Assembly (NCBI RefSeq): GCF_006171285.1
Contig: NZ_CP040888.1
Coordinates: 1 to 64,000 of the forward strand
Reading direction: 5' to 3'
DNA from: Leclercia adecarboxylata
Lineage (GTDB): Bacteria; Pseudomonadota; Gammaproteobacteria; Enterobacterales; Enterobacteriaceae
Length of the DNA stretch: 64,000 nt
Positions 52,494 through 60,627 of the stretch are shown piece by piece (position 1 is the first letter of the stretch; each line of letters opens with the position of its first letter). Below the pieces are notes generated by a model, which was not told the DNA's origin, ran no database searches, and worked only from the letters and a program-made list of their open reading frames with translations. A program made the position numbers and the translations under genes.

Positions 52494-52919
52494 TCACTTT
52501 TGATAAAACCACATACCGCCTAATGATTCATCATCGGCAAGATGCTTGAAATTTGATAGTGTAAATCCTGTTTTGGTTTCAGAAATCACCAGGCTGTAAG
52601 ATGCCGTATGTACAAGGCGAGAATTGTTTAGATCAAGATCATCACAAAAACCAGGGCTTTTGACGGGGTCAGCCTTTTCAACAAAAGTTACTTTTGAAGC
52701 GATGCCGTTGATCACGATTTTCTCGTTATCAGCAATTTTAATGTTTAAAGAAGGCGAGCTTTTATCACATGGCAGGAAGAGTGATGTCTTTTTAAATGTG
52801 TTTCCAGTGAAGTCCAAAAGGTCAGGTTTAACCGGAACATTGTTTAGGATTTTATAAACTCCAGCAAATGCACATAACACAACAAAACCAGATAAAACAT
52901 ATCTAATCTTAGACTTCAT
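52494..52919 (-). CDS. small membrane-anchored protein
   Basis: The 141-residue product starts MKSKIRYVLSGFVVLCAFAG, an N-terminal signal anchor followed by a periplasmic beta-rich domain with two cysteines (LPCDKSSPSLN; GFCDDLDLNNS). It overlaps the upstream gene by 11 bp and the downstream gene by a few codons. Unknown family; a transfer-accessory role is possible from location. Confidence 0.6.
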   Translation of the reverse strand: MKSKIRYVLSGFVVLCAFAGVYKILNNVPVKPDLLDFTGNTFKKTSLFLPCDKSSPSLNIKIADNEKIVINGIASKVTFVEKADPVKSPGFCDDLDLNNSRLVHTASYSLVISETKTGFTLSNFKHLADDESLGGMWFYQK

Positions 52920-53388
52920 CCCCCAGTTCCTCTCCTAAAAGTTTTAACGCGCTTACGCACATAAGCCTCAACTGATACAGTAAGTTATCAGCGGTTATTC
53001 CACCAACGAAGGTAACTGTACGTCGTATTGATGCTCCGCCAGGCTCGCACTGGATATGGCCAATACCAGAATCACGGAGGAAGTCATTTTCTGCACTTAC
53101 AAGGTCTGACTCTACAGGTGGAATGATAACTTCAATGAGTATTGTATCAACTGGGGCCCACTCCCAATCGAACTTAAGAGAGGAAATTGGGGATATAGAA
53201 ACAAGAAGCTCATCAATATTAAAAATTACGGGTTTTATTCCCATAACCTCAGACTGAATGAAGTGGCTTTCTACCATAACTACCGGAAACTCTGAAATAG
53301 TCAGAACTCCGATTAACTGGTCTCGGCGTAAACCATGTATTAGTGAGTTGCGAGATAGCATTCGATCAGCCTTTATTATAATAATCAA
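52909..53388 (-). CDS. uncharacterised 159-residue protein, first of a three-gene operon
   Basis: MIIIIKADRMLSRNSLIHGL at the start, with an isoleucine-rich opening; MLSRNSLIHG (ATG 53361) may be the true start. The product is a beta-rich soluble protein with a helical C terminus (LLYQLRLMCVSALKLLGEEL). It is followed by an 11-bp overlap into the membrane-anchored gene. No family recognised. Confidence 0.55.
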   Translation of the reverse strand: MIIIIKADRMLSRNSLIHGLRRDQLIGVLTISEFPVVMVESHFIQSEVMGIKPVIFNIDELLVSISPISSLKFDWEWAPVDTILIEVIIPPVESDLVSAENDFLRDSGIGHIQCEPGGASIRRTVTFVGGITADNLLYQLRLMCVSALKLLGEELGDEV

Positions 53389-53763
53389 TCATTTGGGACA
53401 AGGACAAAAGGGATTACAGAAACGAAGATTCTACATGAACATCGTTGTCAGTGACCTTAGGTCCATCGGGTATAAGGGTATCAAAAAATCCTTACATAAC
53501 CATTAAACCACAAAGACTTTTTACGTAAAATAATAATTAAGTACCAGATTTATTAAGATAATTCTTAGGTTTTTTACAAATTTAGGAAAAATCCGCACTT
53601 CCTGTAACAGCATCCAAATTAACCTAAAATACCGTTTCATTAACAGTAATTTTACAGATTCAGCTGAAGCCTGAGTTTATTATAACAAAAAAAAGGCCAG
53701 CAAGTATGCTGGCTTTCCTGGTAAGACAAGTTGAACTCAGAAGTCGATTGTACTGTCTCTCAC
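53389..53763. other. intergenic region between parR remnant and the three-gene operon
   Basis: AT-rich, no gene supported. It contains the parMR terminator (53692-53716) and should hold the promoter of the minus-strand operon starting at 53388. Confidence 0.5.
53692..53716 (-). terminator. Rho-independent terminator of the parMR operon
   Basis: AAAGCCAGC-ATACTT-GCTGGCCTTT stem followed by eight T residues on the minus strand, 48 bp after the original parR stop. Confidence 0.82.
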
Positions 53764-53909
53764 CTATCTTGCCAAAGTCGCTAGTCGCTTGTTTGCCTTA
53801 GCTTTAGATTTTATGCTTATGGAGGCGGTTTGATTTTCATCCGATACTTTTTCTAGCACTGGCACCACAGAGGAAATGGACTTTTCTTTTGAAATTTTGG
53901 ATGCACCTG
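53764..53909 (-). pseudogene. parR: 3' part of IS-interrupted parR
   Basis: Left of the IS the frame continues SKISKEKSISSVVPVLEKVS to a basic end (KSKAKANKRLATLAR) and TAG at 53764. Joined to 54967-55468 after removal of the IS and one ATGCACCTG copy it gives one open frame of ~215 residues. This C-terminal part, lost here, is where ParR proteins of ParM systems contact the filament. Confidence 0.82.
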
Positions 53910-54966
53910 GGCTTTGTTGAATAAATCAGATTTCGGGTAAGTCTCCCCCGTAGCGGGTTGTGTTTTCAGGCAATACGCACGCTTTCAGGCATACCTGCTT
54001 TCGTCATTTTGTTCAGCGCTCGTACCAGGGCCATAGCCTCCGCAACCTGACCATCGTAGTCACGCAGCGTCAGTGAACCCCCGAACAGCTGTTTTACCCG
54101 GTACATCGCCGTTTCCGCTATCGAGCGACGGTTGTAATCTGTTGTCCATTTCCACCGCGCATTACTCCCGGTCATTCGCTGATTAGCCACTGCACGGTTA
54201 CGGTCTGCATATTCACCGGGCCAGTAACCCGCACCTTTTCGGGGAGGGATAAGCGCGCTGATTTTCTTACGCCGCAGTTCATCGTGACATAGCCGGGTAT
54301 CGTAAGCGCCATCGGCGGCGGCTGACCTGATTTTCCGGTGGGTTTGCCGGATTAACCCGGGGAAGGCCTCTGAGTCCGTAACATTGTTCAGCGACAGGTC
54401 AGCGCAGATGATTTCATGTGTTTTACTGTCAACGGCGAGATGCAGCTTACGCCAGATACGGCGGCGTTCCTGGCCATGCTTTTTGACTTTCCACTCGCCT
54501 TCACCGAAGACCTTCAGCCCGGTGGAATCAATTACCAGGTGTGCGATTTCACCCCGGGTGGACGTTTTGAAACTGACATTAACCGACTTTGCCCGCCTGC
54601 TGACACAGCTGTAATCCGGGCAGCGTAGCGGAACGTTCATCAGAGAAAAAATGGAATCAATAAAGCCCTGCGCAGCGCGCAGGGTCAGCCTGAATACGCG
54701 TTTAATGACCAGCACAGTCGTGATGGCAAGGTCAGAATAGCGCTGAGGTCTGCCTCGTGAAGAAGGTGTTGCTGACTCATACCAGGCCTGAATAGCTTCA
54801 TCATCCAGCCAGAAAGTTATGGAGCCACGGTTGATGAGGGCTTTATTGTAGGTGGGCCAGTTGGTGATTTTGAACTTTTGCTTTGCCACGGAACGGTCTG
54901 CGTTGTCGGGAAGATGCGTGATCTGATCCTTCAACTCAGCAAAAGTTCGATTTATTCAACAAAGCC
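53910..54966 (-). mobile_element. IS5-family element, IS903 group, inserted in parR
   Basis: 1057 bp, exactly the IS903 length, with terminal inverted repeats GGCTTTGTTGAATAAATC and a 9-bp target duplication ATGCACCTG at 53901-53909 and 54967-54975. It contains one transposase gene. Its base composition is richer in G+C than the host gene. The duplication is perfect, so insertion is recent or undisturbed. Confidence 0.95.
53966..54889 (-). CDS. IS903-type transposase
   Basis: The 307-residue DDE transposase is most likely read from the GTG at 54889 (reading AKQKFKITNWPTYNKALINR next), giving the standard IS903 length; an ATG 15 codons upstream is also in frame. Catalytic residues: D in LVIDSTGLKVFGEGE, D in AAADGAYDTRLC and E in RRSIAETAMYRVKQLF. 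Complete and presumably active. Confidence 0.92.
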   Translation of the reverse strand: MAKQKFKITNWPTYNKALINRGSITFWLDDEAIQAWYESATPSSRGRPQRYSDLAITTVLVIKRVFRLTLRAAQGFIDSIFSLMNVPLRCPDYSCVSRRAKSVNVSFKTSTRGEIAHLVIDSTGLKVFGEGEWKVKKHGQERRRIWRKLHLAVDSKTHEIICADLSLNNVTDSEAFPGLIRQTHRKIRSAAADGAYDTRLCHDELRRKKISALIPPRKGAGYWPGEYADRNRAVANQRMTGSNARWKWTTDYNRRSIAETAMYRVKQLFGGSLTLRDYDGQVAEAMALVRALNKMTKAGMPESVRIA

Positions 54967-55468
54967 ATGCACCTGAAGAAAGTGGGCTTTCAGATGGTAT
55001 AGAGGTATCGCTTCCCTCATTTTCAATCTTCACACCAAAGCAGGCATGTTCCTTTTGTACAAGGAAGGTTTCTTTTACAGAAACAGAATCCTGCTTTGAA
55101 TTATCTAATTGTAGAGGTGTTAAATACTCCTTAAACTTTTGATCTAAGACATTCTCTAGCAATACATTAATAGGAGGCTTAGGTTCAGTATCTATAGTAT
55201 TTCCATCATTCAGAAACCTATTAAGATCTGCAAGTGTTAATCTTTCGTTTAAACCATTTATAAAATTTGCCAAGTCAGGAAATAAATTATTTAATACCAA
55301 CCCGGTACTAATAGCCGACCTAATTAAATCCAGTTGGTCACCCCTATGACAAAGTTCTGTTTTTTTCAAGAAACTATAAACATAGGGTGCTTTTCTTTCG
55401 GATATCCAGAAAGACCGGATCTGAATCCGGTCGTTATCTGCCTTATTTGAGATAGGGTATTTAGCCAT
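54967..55468 (-). pseudogene. parR: 5' part of IS-interrupted parR (StbB-like)
   Basis: ATG 55468 (MAKYPISNKADNDRIQIRSF). The first ~65 residues, with RIQIRSFWISERKAPYVYSF and LIRSAISTGLVLNN, resemble the ribbon-helix-helix DNA-binding domain of ParR/StbB adaptors. The middle is helical and the frame now ends in the IS (GAWLC-stop). ParR binds the centromere and caps ParM filaments; the C-terminal, filament-binding part is separated by the IS. It follows parM by 11 bp. The truncated protein might still bind DNA and repress the promoter. Confidence 0.82.
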
Positions 55469-55479
55469 GTTCTAGCTCA

Positions 55480-56517
55480 TTATTCTGAATAAATAGTATC
55501 AGCAATTGCCAAAGATAATGCGAACTGCGGATTGTCTACCATGATAACTTTAGCCGTTTCAAAATGTTTACGAATAGCTGTTTCGATGAGATATGAACCT
55601 CCCCCAACAAGGAAAACATTATGAGGCCTCTCTTCGACTTGTGTAACCGCTCTGATTACTTTACTTTGCAACTTCTGTACCGCAGAGTTTACCGCATCAA
55701 AAACACCGTCACGCTTGTCCTCTGCAACCTTCAAAGCTGATTTATCATGACGATTATCAACAAGATGATGAATGTAAGCATTACTCGTATTCAGTTTCTC
55801 AGATTCAAGATACCTGCTGATCTCATCGTAAACAATAGAACAACCAATACGGTCAAAACCTTTTACTTTCGAAATCTGTTCTAATTGCCCAGTAATACTT
55901 GCAACATCAAGAGTAGTACCACCAAGATCAATTACCAAACTTGATTCAAATGAAGCAATATCCTCAATTTCATCTGCCCGGGTCACAGCTGGTAAAGATT
56001 CAGGGAAAACAGTCACAGACAAAACGTTAAAAGAATAGCGTTTACCGTCAAGATAACGCTCTACTGGTTTCATCAGATTATCTTTTTTTCTCTGAATATT
56101 TTCAATATTCGTTTCCCCTAAAGCAGTATAGAACTGGCTAAGTGGTAAAGTAACAAAGAGGTGAACATCCTGAGGAACTAAACCAGAAGCATGAAGTGCA
56201 TGGTGAACATTTAACCGGCTAATTTCATCGTATTGGTGAGATACATCAGTCGATTCCAGTGAGTTACTAGATTCGCTGTGATGCGAAAACCTTTCCAGCC
56301 CATCAATAAGATAGTTAAAAGGATTGAGACCCTCATGGCGAACACGGAAATCTGGAACAAAACTATTTTGTGTAAGCAAGGGAACTAATTCGTTTCTTTC
56401 ATTAAGACAAACCAGTTTTGCAGCTTTACTTCCATCATCGACAACGATTTTTAAAGCTTCAGTGATATCCTGCACTGATGGTGAAACAGGACTTTCAGAT
56501 TTTAATAGTTCAGCCAT
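55480..56517 (-). CDS. parM: actin-like partition ATPase ParM
   Basis: A 345-residue actin-fold protein. Phosphate-1-like and phosphate-2 motifs: KIVVDDGSKAAKLVCLNERN and SSLVIDLGGTTLDVASITGQ; adenosine motif: VFLVGGGSYLIETAIRKHFE. This is the ParM/StbA family, which forms dynamic filaments that push plasmid copies apart. In R27 this is the Par2 module in the Tra2 region. The start has AAGAGAG upstream. Intact, but its partner ParR is broken by the IS903-type element, so segregation by this system is doubtful. Confidence 0.87.
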   Translation of the reverse strand: MAELLKSESPVSPSVQDITEALKIVVDDGSKAAKLVCLNERNELVPLLTQNSFVPDFRVRHEGLNPFNYLIDGLERFSHHSESSNSLESTDVSHQYDEISRLNVHHALHASGLVPQDVHLFVTLPLSQFYTALGETNIENIQRKKDNLMKPVERYLDGKRYSFNVLSVTVFPESLPAVTRADEIEDIASFESSLVIDLGGTTLDVASITGQLEQISKVKGFDRIGCSIVYDEISRYLESEKLNTSNAYIHHLVDNRHDKSALKVAEDKRDGVFDAVNSAVQKLQSKVIRAVTQVEERPHNVFLVGGGSYLIETAIRKHFETAKVIMVDNPQFALSLAIADTIYSE

Positions 56518-56640
56518 AAAAACTCTCTTTTATTAATAGGACCATATTAGATATTAACTTTATACATTAATGGTGACCTATTATCAACATTAACACTATT
56601 AAAAAAATACGTAAGTCTATGTTATTTCAGCATCCTTCCA
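56518..56640. promoter_or_regulatory. putative parMR promoter/centromere
   Basis: Upstream of parM, the ATTAA core recurs at about 56532, 56553, 56567, 56589 and 56598 in an AT-rich stretch (TATTAATAG, TATTAAC, CATTAATG, CATTAAC, TATTAAA), with spacings of 9-22 bp. Par2-type centromeres lie at this place and consist of short direct repeats bound by ParR. Repeats are short and not very regular. Confidence 0.4.
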
Positions 56641-56714
56641 TTTTAAATACCTTACCGTTAAATTTCCTGTATTCATGTATTAACCATGTTTATAAAGGAG
56701 CCAATTATAATCAG

Positions 56715-56725
56715 AAAGTTACTTT
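56715..56725. repeat. dispersed palindrome AAAGTTACTTT upstream of 56881 gene
   Basis: Intergenic copy between divergent parM and the phosphatase-like gene; one of 16 exact copies described under the dispersed-palindrome entry. Confidence 0.7.
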
Positions 56726-56880
56726 GCATCCTAAGTATGAACTGTTTGAGAGCCAGGACTGGGGCCTTTACCTGTAAGTAACAAAGGTCCTTAGGCTTAG
56801 AATCCAAAATGACGCCTTTTTGTAAAAAAATCATAGTTCGAAATACCGTATCATCGATGTAAACATACGTAGAGGAATTT

Positions 56881-57828
56881 ATGGCAGCTGAGCACGTCCA
56901 AACTATAGACCTTACAAACTTCTCCGGAAGGATTTTCTTTCTGGCAGATCCTCATGGACATTACTCTGCGCTGTGCAACTTGATCCAATCAGTTACAAAG
57001 CCAGAAGAAGAGATAGTAATTTTCTCTACTGGAAATTTGTTTGACTATGGGCCGGAACCCATAGAATTGATGAAGGCGATAAACAGTGGCTTTTTCGATG
57101 GACGTTTTGTGAGGCATTTCTCAGCTGCCGGAGCCGGAGAAGAAATGTTAAAAAAATTGTTACCATTAAACAAAGACCGGAGAACATTTTACCCCAGCAC
57201 ATACCTCAATGAGAGATGGTGTGTAATGGGCGGAAAGTGGCATAAAGCTGTGAATCGTTACTATTTAGAGGAAGAGGTAAAAAAACTTCTTAATACCCAG
57301 CTTGGTACGATGATGCAGATTTTACTAAAAGGCGATATAAAAATTGGGGTTTGCCCTTCTGATTACGCCCCTATCCACACATCATTCACTGATACTTATA
57401 ATGCGCTTCAAGCATTCAACTATGCCAATGTGAATATTTTTCAGAGCCAGTTTCTATTCGGTATGGACCATGCCGTAATACCAATGATGATAAATGACGT
57501 CAACCTTATGGTCCTAGGTAGGAATCCTGTAAACAGCATTCGAAAAGCCCATGGTCGTACTCAAAACAATCTTCCAGTACTGATCGGTAATTGTTTGCAT
57601 ATAAATACTGGATCACTCTATATGTCAAAATTAGAAGACCAGGTAATAGTTGCTCCGGGTATACCGCAAACTGACTCACCAGCACTTACATTAGTAGAAA
57701 TAATCATGAAGAACAATCCAGTTTTATTGTGTCATCAGCTAATACAAACAACAAACAAGTTTTATTCACTTAAAACCTATCCTTTAGAACTCGATTCGAT
57801 TGAAAACAACATTGAGGTAACAAGATGA
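56881..57828 (+). CDS. degenerate PPP-type (calcineurin-like) phosphoesterase
   Basis: A 315-residue protein. Residues 15-55 carry FFLADPHGHYSALCNLI and IFSTGNLFDYGPEPIELM, which match motif I (G-D-x-H-G) and motif II (G-D-x-x-D-R-G-P) of PPP phosphatases, but with GN for GD and DYG for DRG. The place of the G-N-H-E motif reads AAGAGEEMLKK, so the metal site is incomplete. It may be an inactive, binding-only phosphatase fold. It heads a plus-strand operon of four genes (ATGA overlap with the next) located between the two partition modules, as htd-type genes do in H plasmids; that link is a guess. Confidence 0.68.
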   Translation: MAAEHVQTIDLTNFSGRIFFLADPHGHYSALCNLIQSVTKPEEEIVIFSTGNLFDYGPEPIELMKAINSGFFDGRFVRHFSAAGAGEEMLKKLLPLNKDRRTFYPSTYLNERWCVMGGKWHKAVNRYYLEEEVKKLLNTQLGTMMQILLKGDIKIGVCPSDYAPIHTSFTDTYNALQAFNYANVNIFQSQFLFGMDHAVIPMMINDVNLMVLGRNPVNSIRKAHGRTQNNLPVLIGNCLHINTGSLYMSKLEDQVIVAPGIPQTDSPALTLVEIIMKNNPVLLCHQLIQTTNKFYSLKTYPLELDSIENNIEVTR

Positions 57829-58661
57829 AGATAAATTGGAAGATTATCTCAATTTCAACATTACTTTTGCATCTTCACGCAGCAGCTGCACCACATCAAG
57901 AGAAAGAGCATAGAAAAGATGCTTTTTCTTCTGCCGCACAGAAAAGTGATTCACTTATATCTGCTAAAGCGGAGCTTATAAACGGAAGGTGGTTTATAAA
58001 TGGTAAATATAGGCCTGTTCTAAAGACCAGCATGACCAAAACCAATTTCTTAGAAATCATGAATGTTTCAAATAAAGAATCACTTTTTATTGTGATACCA
58101 AAACTTGAGTATAATATCATTGCCAAAAATAAAATCTTACTAAATGAAAAAATTGCATTAAGCGAAGGCACATCCGGAAAAAGCATTGTTTGGGTCGAGC
58201 CAAAATCAAGTCTAACTATATCGTTTATAAATGACCTTGCTAATACGCCCCTTCAGGCTATCGTTTCGATCACAAGAAACAACAAAGATATAATTGCCAT
58301 CTTTGGACCGGATCAGGGTAAAGGGTTTACTCTTCCCGGAAATACGTCTAATGATCAAGTGTCCGTTCCTGACTATTCTGACCTAAATATAAAAAAACTT
58401 AACATACCTCAAAGTGTTGGTAATCCAGTAACCATCAATCCTAAAGAGAAGAATTACCTCTTAGTTGGACAAGGAAAATATGAAATCTTATCTCTTCCTA
58501 AATATCAACATTTAGTATTTTCTGAACCCGTTTATATTGAGAAAAGAAAAAATATCCTCGGTGGTTATGGTTATTGGACGAAAGAAACAATTCTCTACCC
58601 CGGTGAATCATTATCTTTTATAACGAGCGCCAAAAACAATCTAAGGAAGCGGGATGATTAA
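57825..58661 (+). CDS. exported beta-rich protein
   Basis: A 278-residue protein starting MKINWKIISISTLLLHLHAA with cleavage likely after AAAA. The mature part is beta-rich, with features of a chaperone-like Ig fold (FLEIMNVSNKESLFIVIPKL; SSLTISFINDLANTPLQAIV). The start overlaps the preceding gene (ATGA) and the end overlaps the lipoprotein gene by 8 bp. Probably periplasmic; unknown role. Confidence 0.62.
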   Translation: MKINWKIISISTLLLHLHAAAAPHQEKEHRKDAFSSAAQKSDSLISAKAELINGRWFINGKYRPVLKTSMTKTNFLEIMNVSNKESLFIVIPKLEYNIIAKNKILLNEKIALSEGTSGKSIVWVEPKSSLTISFINDLANTPLQAIVSITRNNKDIIAIFGPDQGKGFTLPGNTSNDQVSVPDYSDLNIKKLNIPQSVGNPVTINPKEKNYLLVGQGKYEILSLPKYQHLVFSEPVYIEKRKNILGGYGYWTKETILYPGESLSFITSAKNNLRKRDD

Positions 58662-59175
58662 AGTTATCACACTTTTATTGTTTGCATTACTGACTGGTTG
58701 TCAGTCAGTAGAAAGTAAAATCGAAGAACTCCCGACAGTTGGTTTTGACCCTATTCTATACAATAAAAGTGAGGCCTTTACTGACGGAAAAGTTACTTTA
58801 CGTGTCGAAAGTTCAGGAACTGATGTTTGGCTTGTCGCCAAGAATGGAACCAGAAGTTTTATTGAGCTTTCAGGCCTAACGCTAGGTGGTAGTCGTTGTG
58901 CTTACAATGCCCGTAGTAAGCAACTTTTGCCCCCAGGCAGCGTAAGCACATTCGTAGTTCCTACGGTTGGAATGCTTGGACTTTGCTTCAACAATGAAGA
59001 TCAACTTATGTTTATTAACCGTGCTTTTAGCAGAATCTCTCCCAAAGCAAAAGGAAAAGATTCGCTTTCGCTTTTATTTTCTGTTAGTTACGATTTTCCC
59101 GGAAAAGCGGACCTAATTACTAACCACGATTTTCAAGAGTTATATCTTTTATTTTTGAATGAGGATAATCTATGA
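58654..59175 (+). CDS. small lipoprotein
   Basis: A 173-residue lipoprotein: signal MIKVITLLLFALLTG then Cys-16 (LTGC lipobox). The mature domain is beta-rich with two cysteines (GSRCAYNARSK; GLCFNNEDQ) that could form a disulfide. A palindrome copy lies inside at 58789-58799. It is translationally coupled to both neighbours (8-bp and 4-bp overlaps). Function unknown. Confidence 0.65.
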   Translation: MIKVITLLLFALLTGCQSVESKIEELPTVGFDPILYNKSEAFTDGKVTLRVESSGTDVWLVAKNGTRSFIELSGLTLGGSRCAYNARSKQLLPPGSVSTFVVPTVGMLGLCFNNEDQLMFINRAFSRISPKAKGKDSLSLLFSVSYDFPGKADLITNHDFQELYLLFLNEDNL

Positions 59176-59561
59176 AACAAACATTAATTGTTATTTTAAT
59201 ATGTTTTTGTCACACGGCTTTAGCATATCCATACCGTATCTATACTGTCCCGGAAGGGGCATTAGTAAAAAACATACTAACTAATGAATATCTAGGAAAA
59301 ACCCCTGTGGTTGTGGACGTGAGCAATACCGAAGCTGGTTCTACTTTTGGGATTTCATTATTTAGACATGAAAATGTTGCTATAAAGATTTTTACAGTAA
59401 TGCCTTCAGCAGAAAATAATTTTGCTGTTTCTGGACCTGACGTTGCAACTATGTCATTGCCGGGAAAAGCACCTTTAAACGTAGTAAATGATGGGAATGG
59501 CGCTTCTGTTCATATAGAACTAAGACCTTATATGTCTGAACCTGCGCACACCCCATATTAA
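59172..59561 (+). CDS. exported PEGA-like protein
   Basis: A 129-residue exported protein with signal peptide MKQTLIVILICFCHTALA. The mature N terminus (YRIYTVPEGALVKNILTNEY then LGKTPVVVDV) has the PEGA signature: P-x-G-A-x-V ... L-G-x-T-P. PEGA domains are small beta modules on surface or envelope proteins. Last gene of the four-gene operon. Confidence 0.65.
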   Translation: MKQTLIVILICFCHTALAYPYRIYTVPEGALVKNILTNEYLGKTPVVVDVSNTEAGSTFGISLFRHENVAIKIFTVMPSAENNFAVSGPDVATMSLPGKAPLNVVNDGNGASVHIELRPYMSEPAHTPY

Positions 59562-59622
59562 TATAACAAGAAATTAAAAATATAAATCATATGAACTGCA
59601 TCATAAAGATGCAGTTCAATAT

Positions 59623-60627
59623 TTATTCTGATACTTTTAATTTTTCTTTTATGAACTCCTCTAGTTCCTTAATAAAACCCGCATTTATCCTATTGAATTC
59701 AAAGCGAATTTTTCTACCAGTATTGTTTTTACTGATTCTTGCATACTTATCTTTGTTATCAAAAGTAATAAGATCACTTGTTTCCCATTTTGTGGAATAA
59801 GTTTTTTCACAAACACTTTCCACAGATTGTGTGATTTTTTCCATTACAACTTTTTGAGCAACCTGGAGATCTCCAATGTCTAAATCTTTTGTTTCCTCTT
59901 TAACATTATCTATTACTTCATCTAAAGGAAATAGATTTTTTTGCACATATTTCTGTAAACGAGACAAGCGACTATAATAGGAGTTCGGGATTCCTTCATA
60001 ATCCGGGAATAAAGAGATCAATGTTTCGTCAATACGGGCCGCCTGGATTCTTTTGGCTACCGATACATGACTAATCCCAAGATATGCTGCGAGTTCTTCA
60101 TTAGTAGAAAATCCTTTTTCTTCCATTTTTTTGATAAATTGAAACCCAACTTCTCTATATGAAAATTTTCGAGATGTTTGTGCTGCGGATATAATTGAAT
60201 TTATATCATCTTCGGTTAGTTCATCCGGAAGAACCCACAGGGGGAGATCCTTTTCTGCCTTTATACAGCAGAAACGTCTGCGACTTCCTTCTATTAATAA
60301 ATAAACCCCATCTCTTTTTACAGCGATCCCTTCGGTATCGACCCCTCTTTCTTCAATCTGCTTAAGAATATCTCTAACAGAATAATCTGTAAGGGCTTCT
60401 TGATTTCGTGGGTTCGCTGGATGGACTAAGGTCTCCTTCTCCACTCTCTGGGCTGGAACAATCACATGTTCCGCTTCAAGTCTCCGGCCCTTATGAAGAG
60501 TGAATAACTTTTTTATGCGAGGTGCTGTTTTCAAACCCGCAAGACCTGAACGGTGACCGACTTCTGTCCGCTTTGGTGCGTTTAAATATCGAGATTTATC
60601 ATTCCCGATATGTTGCTCATCGCTCAT
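59623..60627 (-). CDS. parB: ParB/SopB-type partition protein
   Basis: A 334-residue protein with a ParB N-terminal CTPase-type fold (RDGVYLLIEGSRRRFCCIKA) and a central helix-turn-helix (STNEELAAYLGISHVSVAKR). The C terminus would be the dimerisation domain. It starts 4 bp inside the parA stop (overlap), as in sopAB. In IncHI plasmids this pair is the Par1 module. It should bind parS; the repeats beyond 62 kb are candidate sites. Confidence 0.87.
   Translation of the reverse strand: MSDEQHIGNDKSRYLNAPKRTEVGHRSGLAGLKTAPRIKKLFTLHKGRRLEAEHVIVPAQRVEKETLVHPANPRNQEALTDYSVRDILKQIEERGVDTEGIAVKRDGVYLLIEGSRRRFCCIKAEKDLPLWVLPDELTEDDINSIISAAQTSRKFSYREVGFQFIKKMEEKGFSTNEELAAYLGISHVSVAKRIQAARIDETLISLFPDYEGIPNSYYSRLSRLQKYVQKNLFPLDEVIDNVKEETKDLDIGDLQVAQKVVMEKITQSVESVCEKTYSTKWETSDLITFDNKDKYARISKNNTGRKIRFEFNRINAGFIKELEEFIKEKLKVSE

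Larger units (their letters stand above)
14056..58799. repeat. dispersed 11-bp palindrome AAAGTNACTTT, 16 exact copies
   Basis: Exact copies start at 14056, 17500, 21693, 26464, 30209, 36649, 38527, 43848, 45050, 47414, 48597, 50841, 52490, 52684, 56715 and 58789 (centre base A or T in 14, C in 2). Five are intergenic (14056, 21693, 36649, 47414, 56715); those inside genes occur in different reading frames (ESNF, KVTF/KVTL, KLL). None is in the ter region, the ISs or the repeat array. With the base composition here about 0.1 would be expected by chance. Confidence 0.8.

Noticed and set aside
53258..53506. Plus-strand reading frame upstream of the three-gene operon
   Set aside because: Overlaps a well-supported minus-strand gene and has no good start signal; treated as chance.
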